Below are positions 31,030 to 44,700 of a stretch of 64,000 bases of DNA, piece by piece (the stretch's first letter is position 1; each line of letters begins with the position of its first letter). The notes under the pieces were generated by a model, which saw only the letters and a list, made by a program, of their open reading frames with translations, searched no databases and was not told where the DNA came from. Where the stretch lies: the NCBI GenBank assembly GCA_032622095.1, contig CP136064.1, forward strand, positions 257,153,863 through 257,217,862, written 5' to 3'. Origin of the DNA: Siphonodentalium dalli. Lineage: Eukaryota; Mollusca; Scaphopoda; Gadilida; Siphonodentaliidae. The translations under genes and the position numbers were made by a program.

Positions 31030-34000
31030 GTGAGTATTTTTGTCAACAAATCGGCAAATGTCCAAAATCATCATCATATTCATCTGACAAACACTGACAT
31101 GTCATGGTGTTGTTTATGTTACGTAGTCACTATATACATGATCTCAAATGAAATTCATAAATTCAATCGCCTTATACTATAAGACTGGCTTTTAACTCAG
31201 GACAGGATGATAAATTTATTGTGAGACCACTAACTAATGTAATGAGACCAGGCTACATCAATTAATGAATTAGGCATTGGCCTTTCAATTTCAAGCTTGA
31301 TGTATTTAAATTTATCTGACTCAGAGTGGAGCCTGAGGCAGGTACTGTACATTTCATTCTGAATGTGCCGATTGAAACACAACCATTTCAATAAGAAATA
31401 GCAATGTCTTCATGCAAATACTATTGACTAAGTGATTACGAAGCAATGGACTTCTCATACTAAGACAAGTCAGCGTCTATGTGACTATGATTCTGATATT
31501 CTAGTAATTCTTCCAAGATCTAGCTCATAAATTATGCTACATGTACCAGGTCTAAGAACCCTCCTAATCAAGCTGTTGAGTTCAATCTCAGTTTAATGAA
31601 ATCTAGAGTGCGGTATTTCTTTCTTAGTTATTATTAAAAGGTACCAAAAGTAATAAAATTTAAGGAGTTAATACAACCTAATATGCATATGATATATACA
31701 TGTACAATTTTTTATTTAACTACCAGTACTTAGCAGATGTGGTTATATAAACATGTTTCATCAGTACCGTAGGCCTACTAGTATGTTTGTGTTATTATTT
31801 TGTTTGCTTCATATACAACTTTTACTCCAGGGATTTACATACATGTAGAAATCACTATTCAAATTTGGTCACTTCCACTGGGCTACTGCTTGTGGACTAG
31901 TATAGTATCTATACAAATTTAGATTCAAACCCATTTATTAAGGTTCATGATCAAAGCACCTCAATTTTTTCATTAAATAATTTTTTTTATGGACTACATA
32001 TGTTTTTCCTAAATGTATAATTTTTTATTACAATTTCATAAATGCTCAAATTTGGTGAATAAGTTCTATCATCAGATAATTGATATGAAATATGTGGGAA
32101 AAATGCCATGGTGAATTCCTTTGAAAAATAAATTGAAAGCATAATTTGTCATAAATTTGAAAATTGCATCCAATACAAAAATCAGTCAGTAAATCAAATT
32201 TTTCTGTCTATTGACATAGGCCTTTTGAATTTTGGAGGAAAATAAAGATATATAAATTCAAAAAGGAATCAAAATGTGACTGCATGCTACTAAATGTTTT
32301 CAAGTCCATCGGTTGCAGCTTCTGCTAATTTGCTAGGTTGATAATATATACTGGTATGAAATCACATTGAATGTGTAGTATTATAATTTATATTTTCAGG
32401 CATCCGTAGTGGAGTTCAGAATTATTGTAAGAGATATTCAGACCCTACAGATTCAGCACCTGTTCTCATGTCTTGATGCTGTTCAATATATTGAGGTATG
32501 ACCATAGCCATGCTGGCCGGGGGTCTGGGCCCCCTAACTTTCTGAAAGCTAAAAATTTGGGCTATTTTTGGTTAAATTGGAGATATTATTGGTCATATTC
32601 AGGCAAATTTAATGGTATTTCAGGGGGAAATTGTGGCAAATTACAGTATTTTTCTGCCCAAATTATACATATGTAACGTTAAATTGTTATATTTCTGTGT
32701 ATATAAAAGGTATATTCTACAGAAACTGTGTTACAACCATGAATATATCATGTAAAAAAAATTTGGGCAAAAGGTCTCGGTCCCCCTAAATATTTGGATG
32801 CCAATATGGGTATGAAAAGTTGTATAAATCAAATATATATAACATTTTAAATGCTGCCAAATCTCAGTAATTTACAATGCTACATGTATATGACATATCT
32901 CTTAACAAATATATATAAAATGTTAGATGCCAACGAATCGTAATAATTACAATTGTACATGTATATCATCTCATTTTGTCAAAGTGGCATTAGTAGCTAA
33001 TATTTGTAAATATATATATGAATGTCTCCTGCACAAAGTGTCTTAGTATCTATCATAGGTCATATCAATCCAAAGTGACAAGACTCGAGGCCTTTGTCTT
33101 AAAAACTATCATAGAGCTGGACAAGCGCTTGCAGGTAAAAACATGTCCGCTTCTTGAGAGTGACAGTCTATATAGCTAAGAGTAAACATGCAGGCATTAT
33201 ATGGAGGACTCCTGATTTGTGATTACTTCTTTTACTCTGGTCCACATATATGGCATAACAACATTTATTACTGTCCAAGTTTAGTTTTCTTTAGAATTTT
33301 CTGACTATTGGACTGATTATGACTTTCGTGTGTTCTTTCAGTGGTCAAGTGATTCGGAATTTATACTATGTGGAATGTACAAGCGAGGAATCATACAGGT
33401 AAATCATTAGTAACTGTCTCATATTCTGTCTTAATTGCTCAAATATGTTGTGTTAGTTTTTACATTTGGAAATTGACATTTTGTAGCCTCTTATTTTTTT
33501 TTCTGAGATTTCTCCCTCGATTGTTTTATTATGTAATAACCATATTATGACAAAAATATGTTGTTTTGTCAAAAGTGAATGAAATTTACTAATGCTAAAT
33601 TTTAATGATCCACTTTGACCACACTTAATTAGAATTATTTATAAAACAAATTTATAATTTTTCAATGGCTTTAACTATAAAGTTACTGAGAGGAAGTTTT
33701 TAAAGTTCTAATTATCACCAAATGGCATGTTCCAAGTAAGACTAATGTAAATATAAAAAGCTAGCAGCTGCCTATTCAATAATTCTAGATTGTATATTTT
33801 GTGCTTTGTGTTTGCCGGTATACAATCTATTTGGTGATGTTGTTTGCAAACATCAATCTGTTAGGTGTTGTCTAAATAAACACCAATAAAATACACCTTG
33901 TGCCTGTTCTCAACTTCAAAGGAAGTATATCATTATGTAGGGGGCAATTACCACAGTGTGGCTATCTGGGAGGAGGCCCTATAATGAGGGGATAATTTAA

Positions 34001-37000
34001 CACAACTCAGCTGGATGGTGGAAGATTAACTAATGACCTATTGTGTTAGTCATATAGCTCTAATTGATAATACCTCTGCTGTATTAGGAAGGTGCTTGGA
34101 TCAGTACAGTACACATAATTTGTGGGTGGTATACTCTTTCTGAAGAAAGTACTGTTAATAATTTATGCTGTTTGATCTATGTGGGGTGTTTGTAGTACTG
34201 ATCTACAGGGTGAGTCTGGGGTCTTATCTATCCCTGCTGAGATCAAACATTGGGGAACAATGATGTCTACTACCTGTTTGCTTAACTGTTTATCCCAAAT
34301 CATTTTGTTGCTTAATTGAGCTAAGGGATAATTTTCTTATGAAATCAAATGCTCACCCCTATATCTGCTTTCATCCATCAAGTTAAACAGATTAAATGAT
34401 AAATGATACCCCAGAGTAAACATGGACAATATGTCTATCACCTTTATAACCACTTACCCACAGACTAACTTCTGACCCTTTAGAAAAGTTAACTAAAAAG
34501 CAACCCATGTTGGTTACAAGCCAGGAAAATTGCCATGACTATTAGTTTTTTGCCTGAATTTCGGAAAAAATAAAGTTGGAGGTCTCTCTATGAGAAATTG
34601 TTGCAGCTCACTGGAAAATTCCAGCTGTCCCCACATTGAAGTTGGATATTGAATTTACCATACAGGAGAAGATTTAACCTTTTCTATAATAGATACTCAT
34701 TGACGACTTGTTCCCTTAGGAAGTGTTCAGATAATAAGTTAACCCTTTGAGTGCCAGGGGCCGATCTCATCGGCCCTAAACCTACAAAATAAGTCTGTTA
34801 AAGAATATAAGAATAAATTATTAAAATTGTAAAAAAAAAAAAAAAAAAATTGTTAGGCCAATGCATTCTCTTATATATGCGAGGCGACCTATGGTCGACT
34901 CGCATATATAAGAGAATGCATTGGCACAGGGTATATGGGTTGATACAAAAATCGACCTGGAACTCAAAGGGTTAAACAAATGACCATTCATTTGTTGAAC
35001 TTATTATCTGAACATTTCCCACCAATGAATATGACTCATTCTGATCTGTTTAGTATCTGTATTTTTGGTCTGTCGTCTGCTTTTATTACCTGAACAACCT
35101 TCCAAATGAATAATTGATCATTCCAATGTATAGTTGTATATAAACTGAATGAGAGAATCCATTTAGTATAAAAAGGGTTAATAAAAGCTACTTTAAGCCA
35201 GCTGTCTTGTTTTCCAATCCTCAATTTCTACATTTAACAATTCTATTCCTGTGCATATTCATCAATTGTGTATATTTTCTGATGTTTGGATTTTTGGAAA
35301 TAAAATATGTTTACAACAAGCATGTAAAATGAAGAAGGGATGTGGACATGATACATTTTTTTAATGGATCATTTGGTTAACTGATAACCATGCAGTACAG
35401 TAATGCCCTAAGTAATCGACCCCTTAACCACAGCAGAATAATGGGTAACTTTTCAGGATTTAGGTGGAAATATGGCTTTTTGCCATTCATCGGAAAGCTC
35501 TCGGCGAGAGCTTTCCTAGGAATGGCAACAAGCCATATTTTCAACTAAATCCTGAAAAGTTACCCATAATTCTGCTGTGGTTAAGGGGTCGATTACTTAG
35601 GGCATTACTGTACCATCCCTTGGTCTCTTGTGTCAACAGTGCATCAAATCATTTCTGTTGACTTGCACCATGATAAGTTTTATTTGTTAAATCTTATTTT
35701 GTTTTGGGTTTGCGCTGGCGCAGCATTAAAGATCCTGTGCCAGAGCAGTATCTTATATATGTGAGGCTCCCTGTTGGAATACAAGGTTTTTGCAAAATTT
35801 CAGGAAGCTCCAGTCATGGAAGGGTTATAAATAGGCTCAGGCTGTTGGACTTGGTGCTATGTAAAATTATACAAGAACAAATAAACCTTATTTAAATAAA
35901 TGAATCATTTAATGTTGAAAAAACTTTAAGAAAAGTTTATTACTGTGAACATTTAACAAATTGTTGTGAAGTTTTCTTTTCTTTCAAACTTTGTCCATAT
36001 TATCCATTGAAACATATTCAAATAATCCAAATTACCAAGTGATATAAACTGTACCCTTTGGCTTAGACCTCCAAAGCATCCAACCACTAACATAACCATT
36101 GCAAATATGTAACTGGTAATTGGCCAGGACAAAACATCATAAAACTTGGCTAATGACCATAAAGTATTGTTTAGCCACTATTGCACATCAATATAACACA
36201 TCTTTTATGTTTCAAGCCAAGAGTAAAGCAAACATACATATCTCACACAAAAACCTCAAAGGAATTTCTTTACATCCCTTTCAATAGGATGACAATTAAC
36301 AAGTATGAGTTACCCTCAATATTGGTTAGTAATTGAGAAGTGATACTTTGGGTTATATTAGCAAACTGTACTATCAGGGTGGCTAATTAATTAATTATTT
36401 TGGTGGTTCAAGGACTGATAATTAAGGATAAGATTAGCCTATGAACCTGTAAATAAAACTTCTTTGATTTTTTGGTGGTATATTTTCACTCTTCATAGAT
36501 GTGGTTATTGGTGATTCTCTGTTCTATTTGATCTCCATGGGGTGCTGATTACTCTGATCCTTTTGGCAAATTTGGTGAAATTATCTGGCTACTGTTAAGA
36601 TCAAAGAATACAAGGACAATGCTGGACAGATTGCTATTTGCAGGAAGCTTAATCATGCGGTGTAACTCTCAGATGTTTTGGGTTGTTTTGCTTCTAATCT
36701 GAAAATAGGATTAGGTCACTGGTGTAACAGTATTCTCACACAAGGTCAAAATACACATGTGAGATAACTTATGTATTCATGGTAGATAGTTCTGGCTGTT
36801 TTCATTGAGTGTGTCATATTATCTATATGGATGTTAATATTCATCATATTTTGGGCTTATTTTGAATCTAATACATTTTGTGAGTTATGGCACTCTTGAA
36901 AAAATAAGGCTTGAAGATAGTAGATTCTGTTTATTACTGAAAGTCGTGGAGTAGAGATCTTATTATCTTCCTATTAGCTAGTATTGACTTGATTAAAAAA

Positions 37001-38671
37001 AAGTTTAACCTTCATAAACAATATTGACCAAATAGACATTCTAAAGCTGTACTAAATATAAGATAGTAACTATAATATGATGATAGCCTAAATATTATTG
37101 AAGTTTCAAGGATGCTTGTAAGTATAGAGTAATGTCCGAATTAATCGACTCCTTAACCACAGCAGAATTATGGGTAACTTCTCAGGATTTAGTCAGAAAT
37201 AAGGCTTTCCGATGAATGGCAACAAGCCATATTTCCGACTAAATCCTGAAAAGTTACCCATAATTCTGCTGTGGTTAAGAAGTCGATTACTTAGAGCATT
37301 ACTGTAAGTTGTTCATTGACAACTAAACACTATTTCATATTCAAATGAGCTGTCTACATGAACATAATATATTGTCAAGAATGTGGAGGACATATTGGAC
37401 ATATTGAGTCTGAGTAATAAACCATTACATTACAATAATCGCCACAAGGCAGCAAAGTTATTATCCATATTTATAAAAGTGTTCTGTGCTTTTTCATTCA
37501 GATAAAAATATCCTATGTTTTTACATTTTCTACTTTGCAGTATAATCCTCTGAAATTGTTAGGCTGCCATGGTTCAGTTTACAATTTATTTTCAATGTAC
37601 ATGTAGATGATCAAGATTTTGACTTCTATATCTCATAGCTATTTAACAAAATATTGTTTAAGATGAAACATTTTGTGCCATTATAAATCTTCGACCTTAA
37701 ACTACAAAAAAAAAATTCATTAAACAATACTGATCATACAGATTATCCATATAAAACTGCTCAAGTCAAAAGTACTTTCATTGTTCTTAGTGTGAATTCT
37801 TAACATCAATCATTGTAAACCTTCTTACATTAATGCCTGCAAATGTCATATTTTAGTGCCACGAGAAAGCATATTTGTGAAATGATTACCAAATTAGAAT
37901 CAATTACAGAGATTTATACATATATTTTATATTTTCCATTGAATTAGGTATTTACAGATTAGTTCACATGATTAGCTTACTAATTACAACTCCAGAGGAT
38001 ATAGAAACTCTTAATCCTGCAGAATGTAGCAGCTTATAACTGGATTATGTTAATCCACTTGTGTGGATTTACTTCTTTCCTTTAATCAGTGTCACGTAAA
38101 GGCTTCCCTGTAAAAACAGTCTGTCAAAGAAATGTTCAATATTGGGGAAGTTGACTTTTTTTTTTAGGTTATTAAAATTAAAATATTTTTGGAATGATTA
38201 TTATATTAAACGTTCAATTGGATACCAAAATAATGAACAAAGCAAATAATGGATATTAAACTTGATTTCACATGCGTTCTTGTATAAAGAAAAACATGTA
38301 CAATTGTATATGTAATTATTAAGAATCTATTGAATTTGCTTACTATTTGGTCCAATAATTAGAAGTCATCTTGAGCCCGAAATGAATAACAATATTCTCC
38401 ATACACACAGGTATAACTTGTTCTCATATCCCCTTATATCCTCTCATCTCTATCATTACGAATCATTCAATGTGAATTTGTTTCTTGATTTGAGAGATAA
38501 TATAATATATTTAAATCATTTTCTTACAGATATTTCCAACAAGGAGTGTTTGAAATGAAATAGATAGTCCTATCTATTTACAAATATATTTGCATTTCTT
38601 TTGATTTTATAATTTTTAATTGACGAGGGGTGTGTCTAAAACAGAAAGACGTCTGTTTTCCAACAATAAAG

Positions 38672-38723
<52 letters not shown>

Positions 38724-41700
38724 AGACAGTAACATTAATATGTATTTTTCTTAGGCTTCACTATAAACTCACAAATAGAAAGCAACATACATGTATATCA
38801 CTTTCTATTTGTGAGTCCTGTCACTAGGGGCTTTTATTTAGCTCAGAACATTGAATTTTTTTTTAATTATTCAAAATTTTATGCATGAAAATTGCAAGAC
38901 AGAAACCCAACAGTTCTGATAAACAAAACAGCTATTGAAAAAAATTCATTTAAAAATATTTTGTTTGGTAAATTTGATGTTTTTCTGTCAATGAATATTT
39001 TTTATCATAGATTTGTTCAGAATGAGTATTCATTGCAATTAGTGCTTGAATAAACATTAAACTCCAAGCACATTACAAGCTGTGATGAGCAAACATACTT
39101 TGATCTGTTGATCAAACACCAGCTTGTGTTTCCATAAGGCCCACTGCCTGATGGTTTGAGTATCATTTACCATTAAGAACACAAGCCAAGCACCTCATCC
39201 CTAATGGGACACTGAGAAAAGTTGATTCTCAGTAAAAGTATGACTGTTACCATCATATTTTATCATTTGAGAACTAAATACTTGTAACTTTACTGGAGGT
39301 TGATAGTGGCTTTTAATGATATCAAGCAGTTAGTAAATTTTGAATGATAACATCTGTTATCAGAAACACAATTATTGAAAAATATTTTTGTATTATAAAA
39401 TTGATGCTTTTTCCCCATCGATATGCAATCGTTATCATGGGTTCAGAGAGAGTATTCATTGCAATTAGTACTTTAAAAAACCATTAAATTTCATGGAAGC
39501 TGTGATGGGCAAACATACTTTGATCTGTTGATCAAACACCAGCTTGTGTTTTCATAAGGCCCACTGCCTGATGGTTTGAGTATCATTCACTGTTAAGGAC
39601 ACAAGCCAAGCACCTCATGCCTAATGGGACACTGAGAAAAGTTTGATTCTCAGTAAAAGTATGACTGTTTACCATCATATTTTATCACTTTGACAACTAA
39701 TATACTGGTAACTTTACCGGAGGTTTACAGTGGCTTTCAATGACATCTAGCAGTTAATACATATGTTATTAGAAACACAATTATAATTAAAATAGTTTTG
39801 TTTTATAAGATTGATGCTTTCCCCTATATATATGCATTCTGGATCAAGGGTCCAGAGAGAGAGAGAGAGAGAGAGGGGGAGAGAGAGGGAGAGAGAGTGA
39901 GAGAGTATGCAGTGCAATTAGTCCCTAAAAAACAGTAAGCTTCAAGTAAGCTATGATGGGCAAACAATTTTTGATCTGTTGATCAAACACTAGCTTGTTT
40001 TCATAAGGCCCACTGCCTGATGGGTTGAGTATCATTCACTGTTAAGAACACAAGCCAAGAACCCCCTGACTAATGGGATACTGTCCTCTCTGAGTCAACT
40101 TTGTACCATTTCCATGGCAGAGAAAGTGTGATATCTTTTATATAAAGATTTTATTAATAAAATTTATGAAAAACCCCAATGACTAATGAACAAGTTGTAT
40201 CGCTTGGAGAACTTAAATACTGGTCACTCTTCTTGGAGATTGATGAAGGTTTTGAATAAAATCTAGCAGATTACAAATAATTTGAAATAAAACAATTTAT
40301 AATACCTGTTAGAAAAAATATATTTTAATAATATTTTGTTACTATAAGATTGATATTTACTCTGTCAATAGGCATTATTGATCATGGGACAGGTAAAGAG
40401 AGAGAGAGAGGGAGAGAGAGATAGAGAGAGAGAGAGTGTGTGTTCATTGCAACTAGTCCTTGAAAAAACATTAAACTCCAAGCAAACCAGAAGCTGTGAT
40501 GGGCAAACATACTTTGATCTGGTGATCAAACACCAGCTTGTTTTCATAAGGCCCACTGCCTGATGGTTTGAGTATCATTCACTGTTAAGAACACAAGCCA
40601 AGGACCTTAAGCCTAATGGGACACTGAGAAAGTTTGGCCTTAGATGCTAACAGACTAACGTTCAACTTCCAGAAAATACAATTGTTGGAAAAATACCATC
40701 CCAGATAGATATGTTTAATCTTCCAACCATGGTACAGTAATGCCCTAAATAATCGACTCCTAAACCACAACAAAATTATAGGTAACTTTTCAGGATTTTG
40801 TCGGAATATGGCTTGTTGCCATTCATCAGAAAGCTCTCAGTGAGACCTTTCCGATGAATGGAAACCAGCCATATTTCTGACTAAATCCTGAAAAGTTACC
40901 CATAATTCTTCTGTGGTTAAGGAGTCGATTATTTGGGGCAATACTGTATATGGTATGAAGAATAAAAAAATGGAAATGACAATAAACAATACCTATCTTT
41001 AGCCATGCGCGGAGAAGTGGAGTCTCAAATCTTATTGCTGCGTTGTGCTTTTTCAGGAAGTGGAGTAGCCCAGATTATTGGGTCTGGCTTAATTTGACAA
41101 TTTGATTTGTCGTTTTCCACCAATGTTGAAATAAGTCATATATTCACCACAGTAATTCTAAACAATTTTTCCCTGTATCAATATAGGTCGATAAATTCTA
41201 TGTGCACAGCATGAAACAGAAAAGAGCGTTCCATGTTAGTTTATTCCTGATATGGTAGAAATAAAGAGCGTTTCTTTCACTTCTGTGTGAAAAATTGAAA
41301 ATATTTGAAAAATGGCAAGTATTTTTCAGAGCATATGAAGCCGGATTAACAATAGTTTAATAGTATTTTCCAACCTATCTTATACCTCCTTCCAAATTAC
41401 ATAGACAAAATTTGGAAGCTCGAATGAGCCATGTTCATTTAAGAATGATCTGAAATATGGACTAATATCACCTATTTGAACGCAATTATTATATATAATT
41501 AGAGCTTCAACTATGGAACCACAGGGGGTTAACAATACAAAATTTTCAAATTATATATGTCAAACATGCCGATCTACATTATGACTGCAATAACCCTCAA
41601 TGGACACACAATACACTGCTGAGCTGATTGCTTTGTCGTACACTTATCTATTTTTGACTTGGTATCTATGAGAGGTCCTTCAAAAATGATCTCCCTTCTT

Positions 41701-44700
41701 TTAGAAACAGCTTCGACTAATTTATACATTGCATGTGTCGCCTACACGTCAATAGGTAATACCTACAAATATATACATGCATTGGAGAAGGTCCTTTTAT
41801 AACGAGACAGAGGGTTGTGAGAAAACGAATGACATATATTGAAGCGAGTTCTCTATTGAATTCTTCAATGAATACCCTCTCCAGGAAGAGTTGAATGATC
41901 TTCAATGCAGGGAAATCTATAGTCATAACAATGTGTCTCGCAATGCAGATATCCCCAGGTATTCCATGAATTCAATTTCCACAGGGACCACACATAATTG
42001 TCGGACTAAGGATCATTGGGTTTTTTATTTCAAATTTCAAGGCAGCTTGACTGCACTGAATTCTGCAAGGTCTGATGGTTTACTCTGCATTGGCAAACAC
42101 TCAAGGCTGCTTCTCTGTTAGGGATGAAACAAGGTCTTTAGGGTCCTGCAAATTTATATACATGTAGATTTGATTTGATGTCAATTTCGGTTCACTGATT
42201 GCCATATTTGTGCCTTTAACTCTTCCATGACTGGAGCTTCCTGAAATTTTGTGAAAGTTCTGTGCCAATGCATATATATGCAAGTCTCCCATAGAAGAAT
42301 ATATATATATGCGAGGCTCCCTATGGGATACTCGTATATATAAGAGAATGCACTGGCACAGGATCTTTAATGCTGCACCAGCACAGCTCCCATCATGAAA
42401 GCTAAGTACAGTATTGCCCTAAATAATCGACTCCTTAACCACAGCAGAATTATGGGTAACCTATTCAGGATTTAGTCGGAAATATGGCTTGTTGCCATTC
42501 ATCAAAAGTAAGCGTGAAAGAGACAATACAAATCATTTTAGATCTATGGCTTTCAGAAGAAGTACAATGCTATGTTTTTAAAACAGTGATTGCTATCTGC
42601 ATACTTATGTAGCACAAATTCATTGGAATACTCCACATACACACTGGTGGGGGAGGGGGAGGGGACAAAGATAAAATGTGCATAGCACAAGAAAACAGAT
42701 CTTCAATGCCCAAAAATCTATAGTCATAACAATGTGTCTCGTAATGCAGTATCCACAGGTATTTCATGAATACAATTTCCAACAGGGACCACACATAATT
42801 GTCTTCTGAACTAAGGATCATTGGCTTTTTTATTTGAAATCTGAATGCTGCAAGTACTGAAGGTGTACTCTGTAATGGTAGACGCTCAAGTCTGCAATCT
42901 ACAGTAATGCTCTAATTAATCGACCTCTTAACCACAGCAGAATTATGGGTAACTTTTCAGGATTTAGTCGGAAATATGGCTTGTTGCCATTCTCATCGGA
43001 AAGATCTCATTACCCATAATTCTGTGGTTAAGGAGTCGATTATATAGGGCATAACTGTATGTTCCTGAGTAACACATGACAATTAAAGTATCAGTATTTA
43101 CAAAAAGATAGCATAAGTGAACGTTCAGATGACCACGATTCAATCGTAAGTGGATAAATCACTAGGACAACATCATATCATGTCACCAGGTGTTCAGCAG
43201 TATTAGTTAGTGTTAAAGGGGGACTGTACACTAAATCCGGCCATTTATGGAACCATCTCCTTTTATTCTCAACAGAATATATGCAACAAAAGAATATATT
43301 TTAGCCATGGATTAGTGCAAAATACAATCCCCGAGAGCTTTCCGATGAATGGCAACAAGCCATATTTTCGACTAAATCCTGAAAAGTTACCCATAATTCT
43401 GCTGTGGTTAACCCTTTACCCAACAGAACGGCCCTGTGCCAATGCATTCTCTTATATATGCGAGTCGACCATAGGTCGCCTCGCATATATAAGAGAATGC
43501 ATTGGCTTAACACATTACAAATTATAAAATTGTTAAAGAATGTAAGAAAAATGGTAAAAAGTGTTAAAAAAAAGATTTTTTTTTAGGCCAATGCATTCTC
43601 TTATATATGCGAGGCGACATATGGTCGACTCGCATATATAAGAGAATGCATTGGCACAGGGCATAACTATAACCATCACAATGTGGTCAAGGAGCCGGTT
43701 CCAATGATATCCATATTTGTATGGTTCTATTGAGACAGACCGAAGATATTTTAGGCTGTTGAAGCTTTATTTGGCCGGTTTTGGCCGGTTTGTTGGGTAA
43801 AGGGTTAAGAGGTCGATTAATTAGAGCATTACTGTATGTCAGGGATCGAACTCTAAAAGCAACAAGTCTGCAAATAGTGTGTCTGTCATTTGTAAAATGA
43901 GGTCCCCAGAGGGTGAATTTAGTGACGATATCTCACACAGCGAGCTAGCATCACCAAATTCATCCTCTGGGTATCGATTGCAACAAATAGGCATATAGAG
44001 AAAACAGAATTAATGAACATGTGATTCGATTCAAGATTCGACATTGCCATCGGAATGGTGATTCGATGTAGATCTCAGTTCACGGCTTTGGTTTAGAGAC
44101 TCCATTGGCGATATACAGTAATGCCCTAAATAATCGACTCCTTAACCACAGCAGAATTATGGGTAATTTTTCAGGATTTAGCCGGTAATATGGCTTGTTG
44201 CCATTCTCATCGGAAAGATCTCATTACCCATAATTCTGTGGTTAAGGAGTCGATTATTTAGGGCATAACTGTATGTTCCTGAGTAACACATGACAAAGTA
44301 TCAGTATTTACAAAAAGATAGCATAAGTGAACGTTCAGATGACCACGATTCAATCGTATGTGGATAAATCGGGCCCGACTAAATCATGGATAGTTTGTTC
44401 ATACGATTGCGATGTCGTCGTAGATGATGATATCGTGGGTTGTAAGCATGTGATTGACTACCCTATGCTCTTTTCAGCTAAGATTTTTACATACACATGA
44501 CTGTGATTATGTCGCTCGCAAGCAGAGGTAACCAAGGATATGCCACAATTTCGCATATAAATCAAACAGTGCTTGATATTATTTTTTCACTTGCGATCTT
44601 GACGTGAGCATGCGCAGTCCAACTACCGGTTAATTCATACAACAGAAATCTTTCCACTTACGATTGAATTGTGGTCATCTGAATGGTCACTAAATGTGAC

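Noticed and set aside
30835-31182. A 115-residue frame that begins before WRAP73 exon 1
   Set aside because: Its first codon is TTG, not ATG. The first in-frame ATG is at 30961, matching the family start MNFSE, and the frame past 31029 is intron.
38630-38827. ORF with a long proline run
   Set aside because: The prolines come from the poly-C tract; there is no supporting domain or splice structure.
40365-40563. Ser/Leu- and Arg/Glu-rich ORFs
   Set aside because: They are products of the GA microsatellite inside the large tandem repeat.
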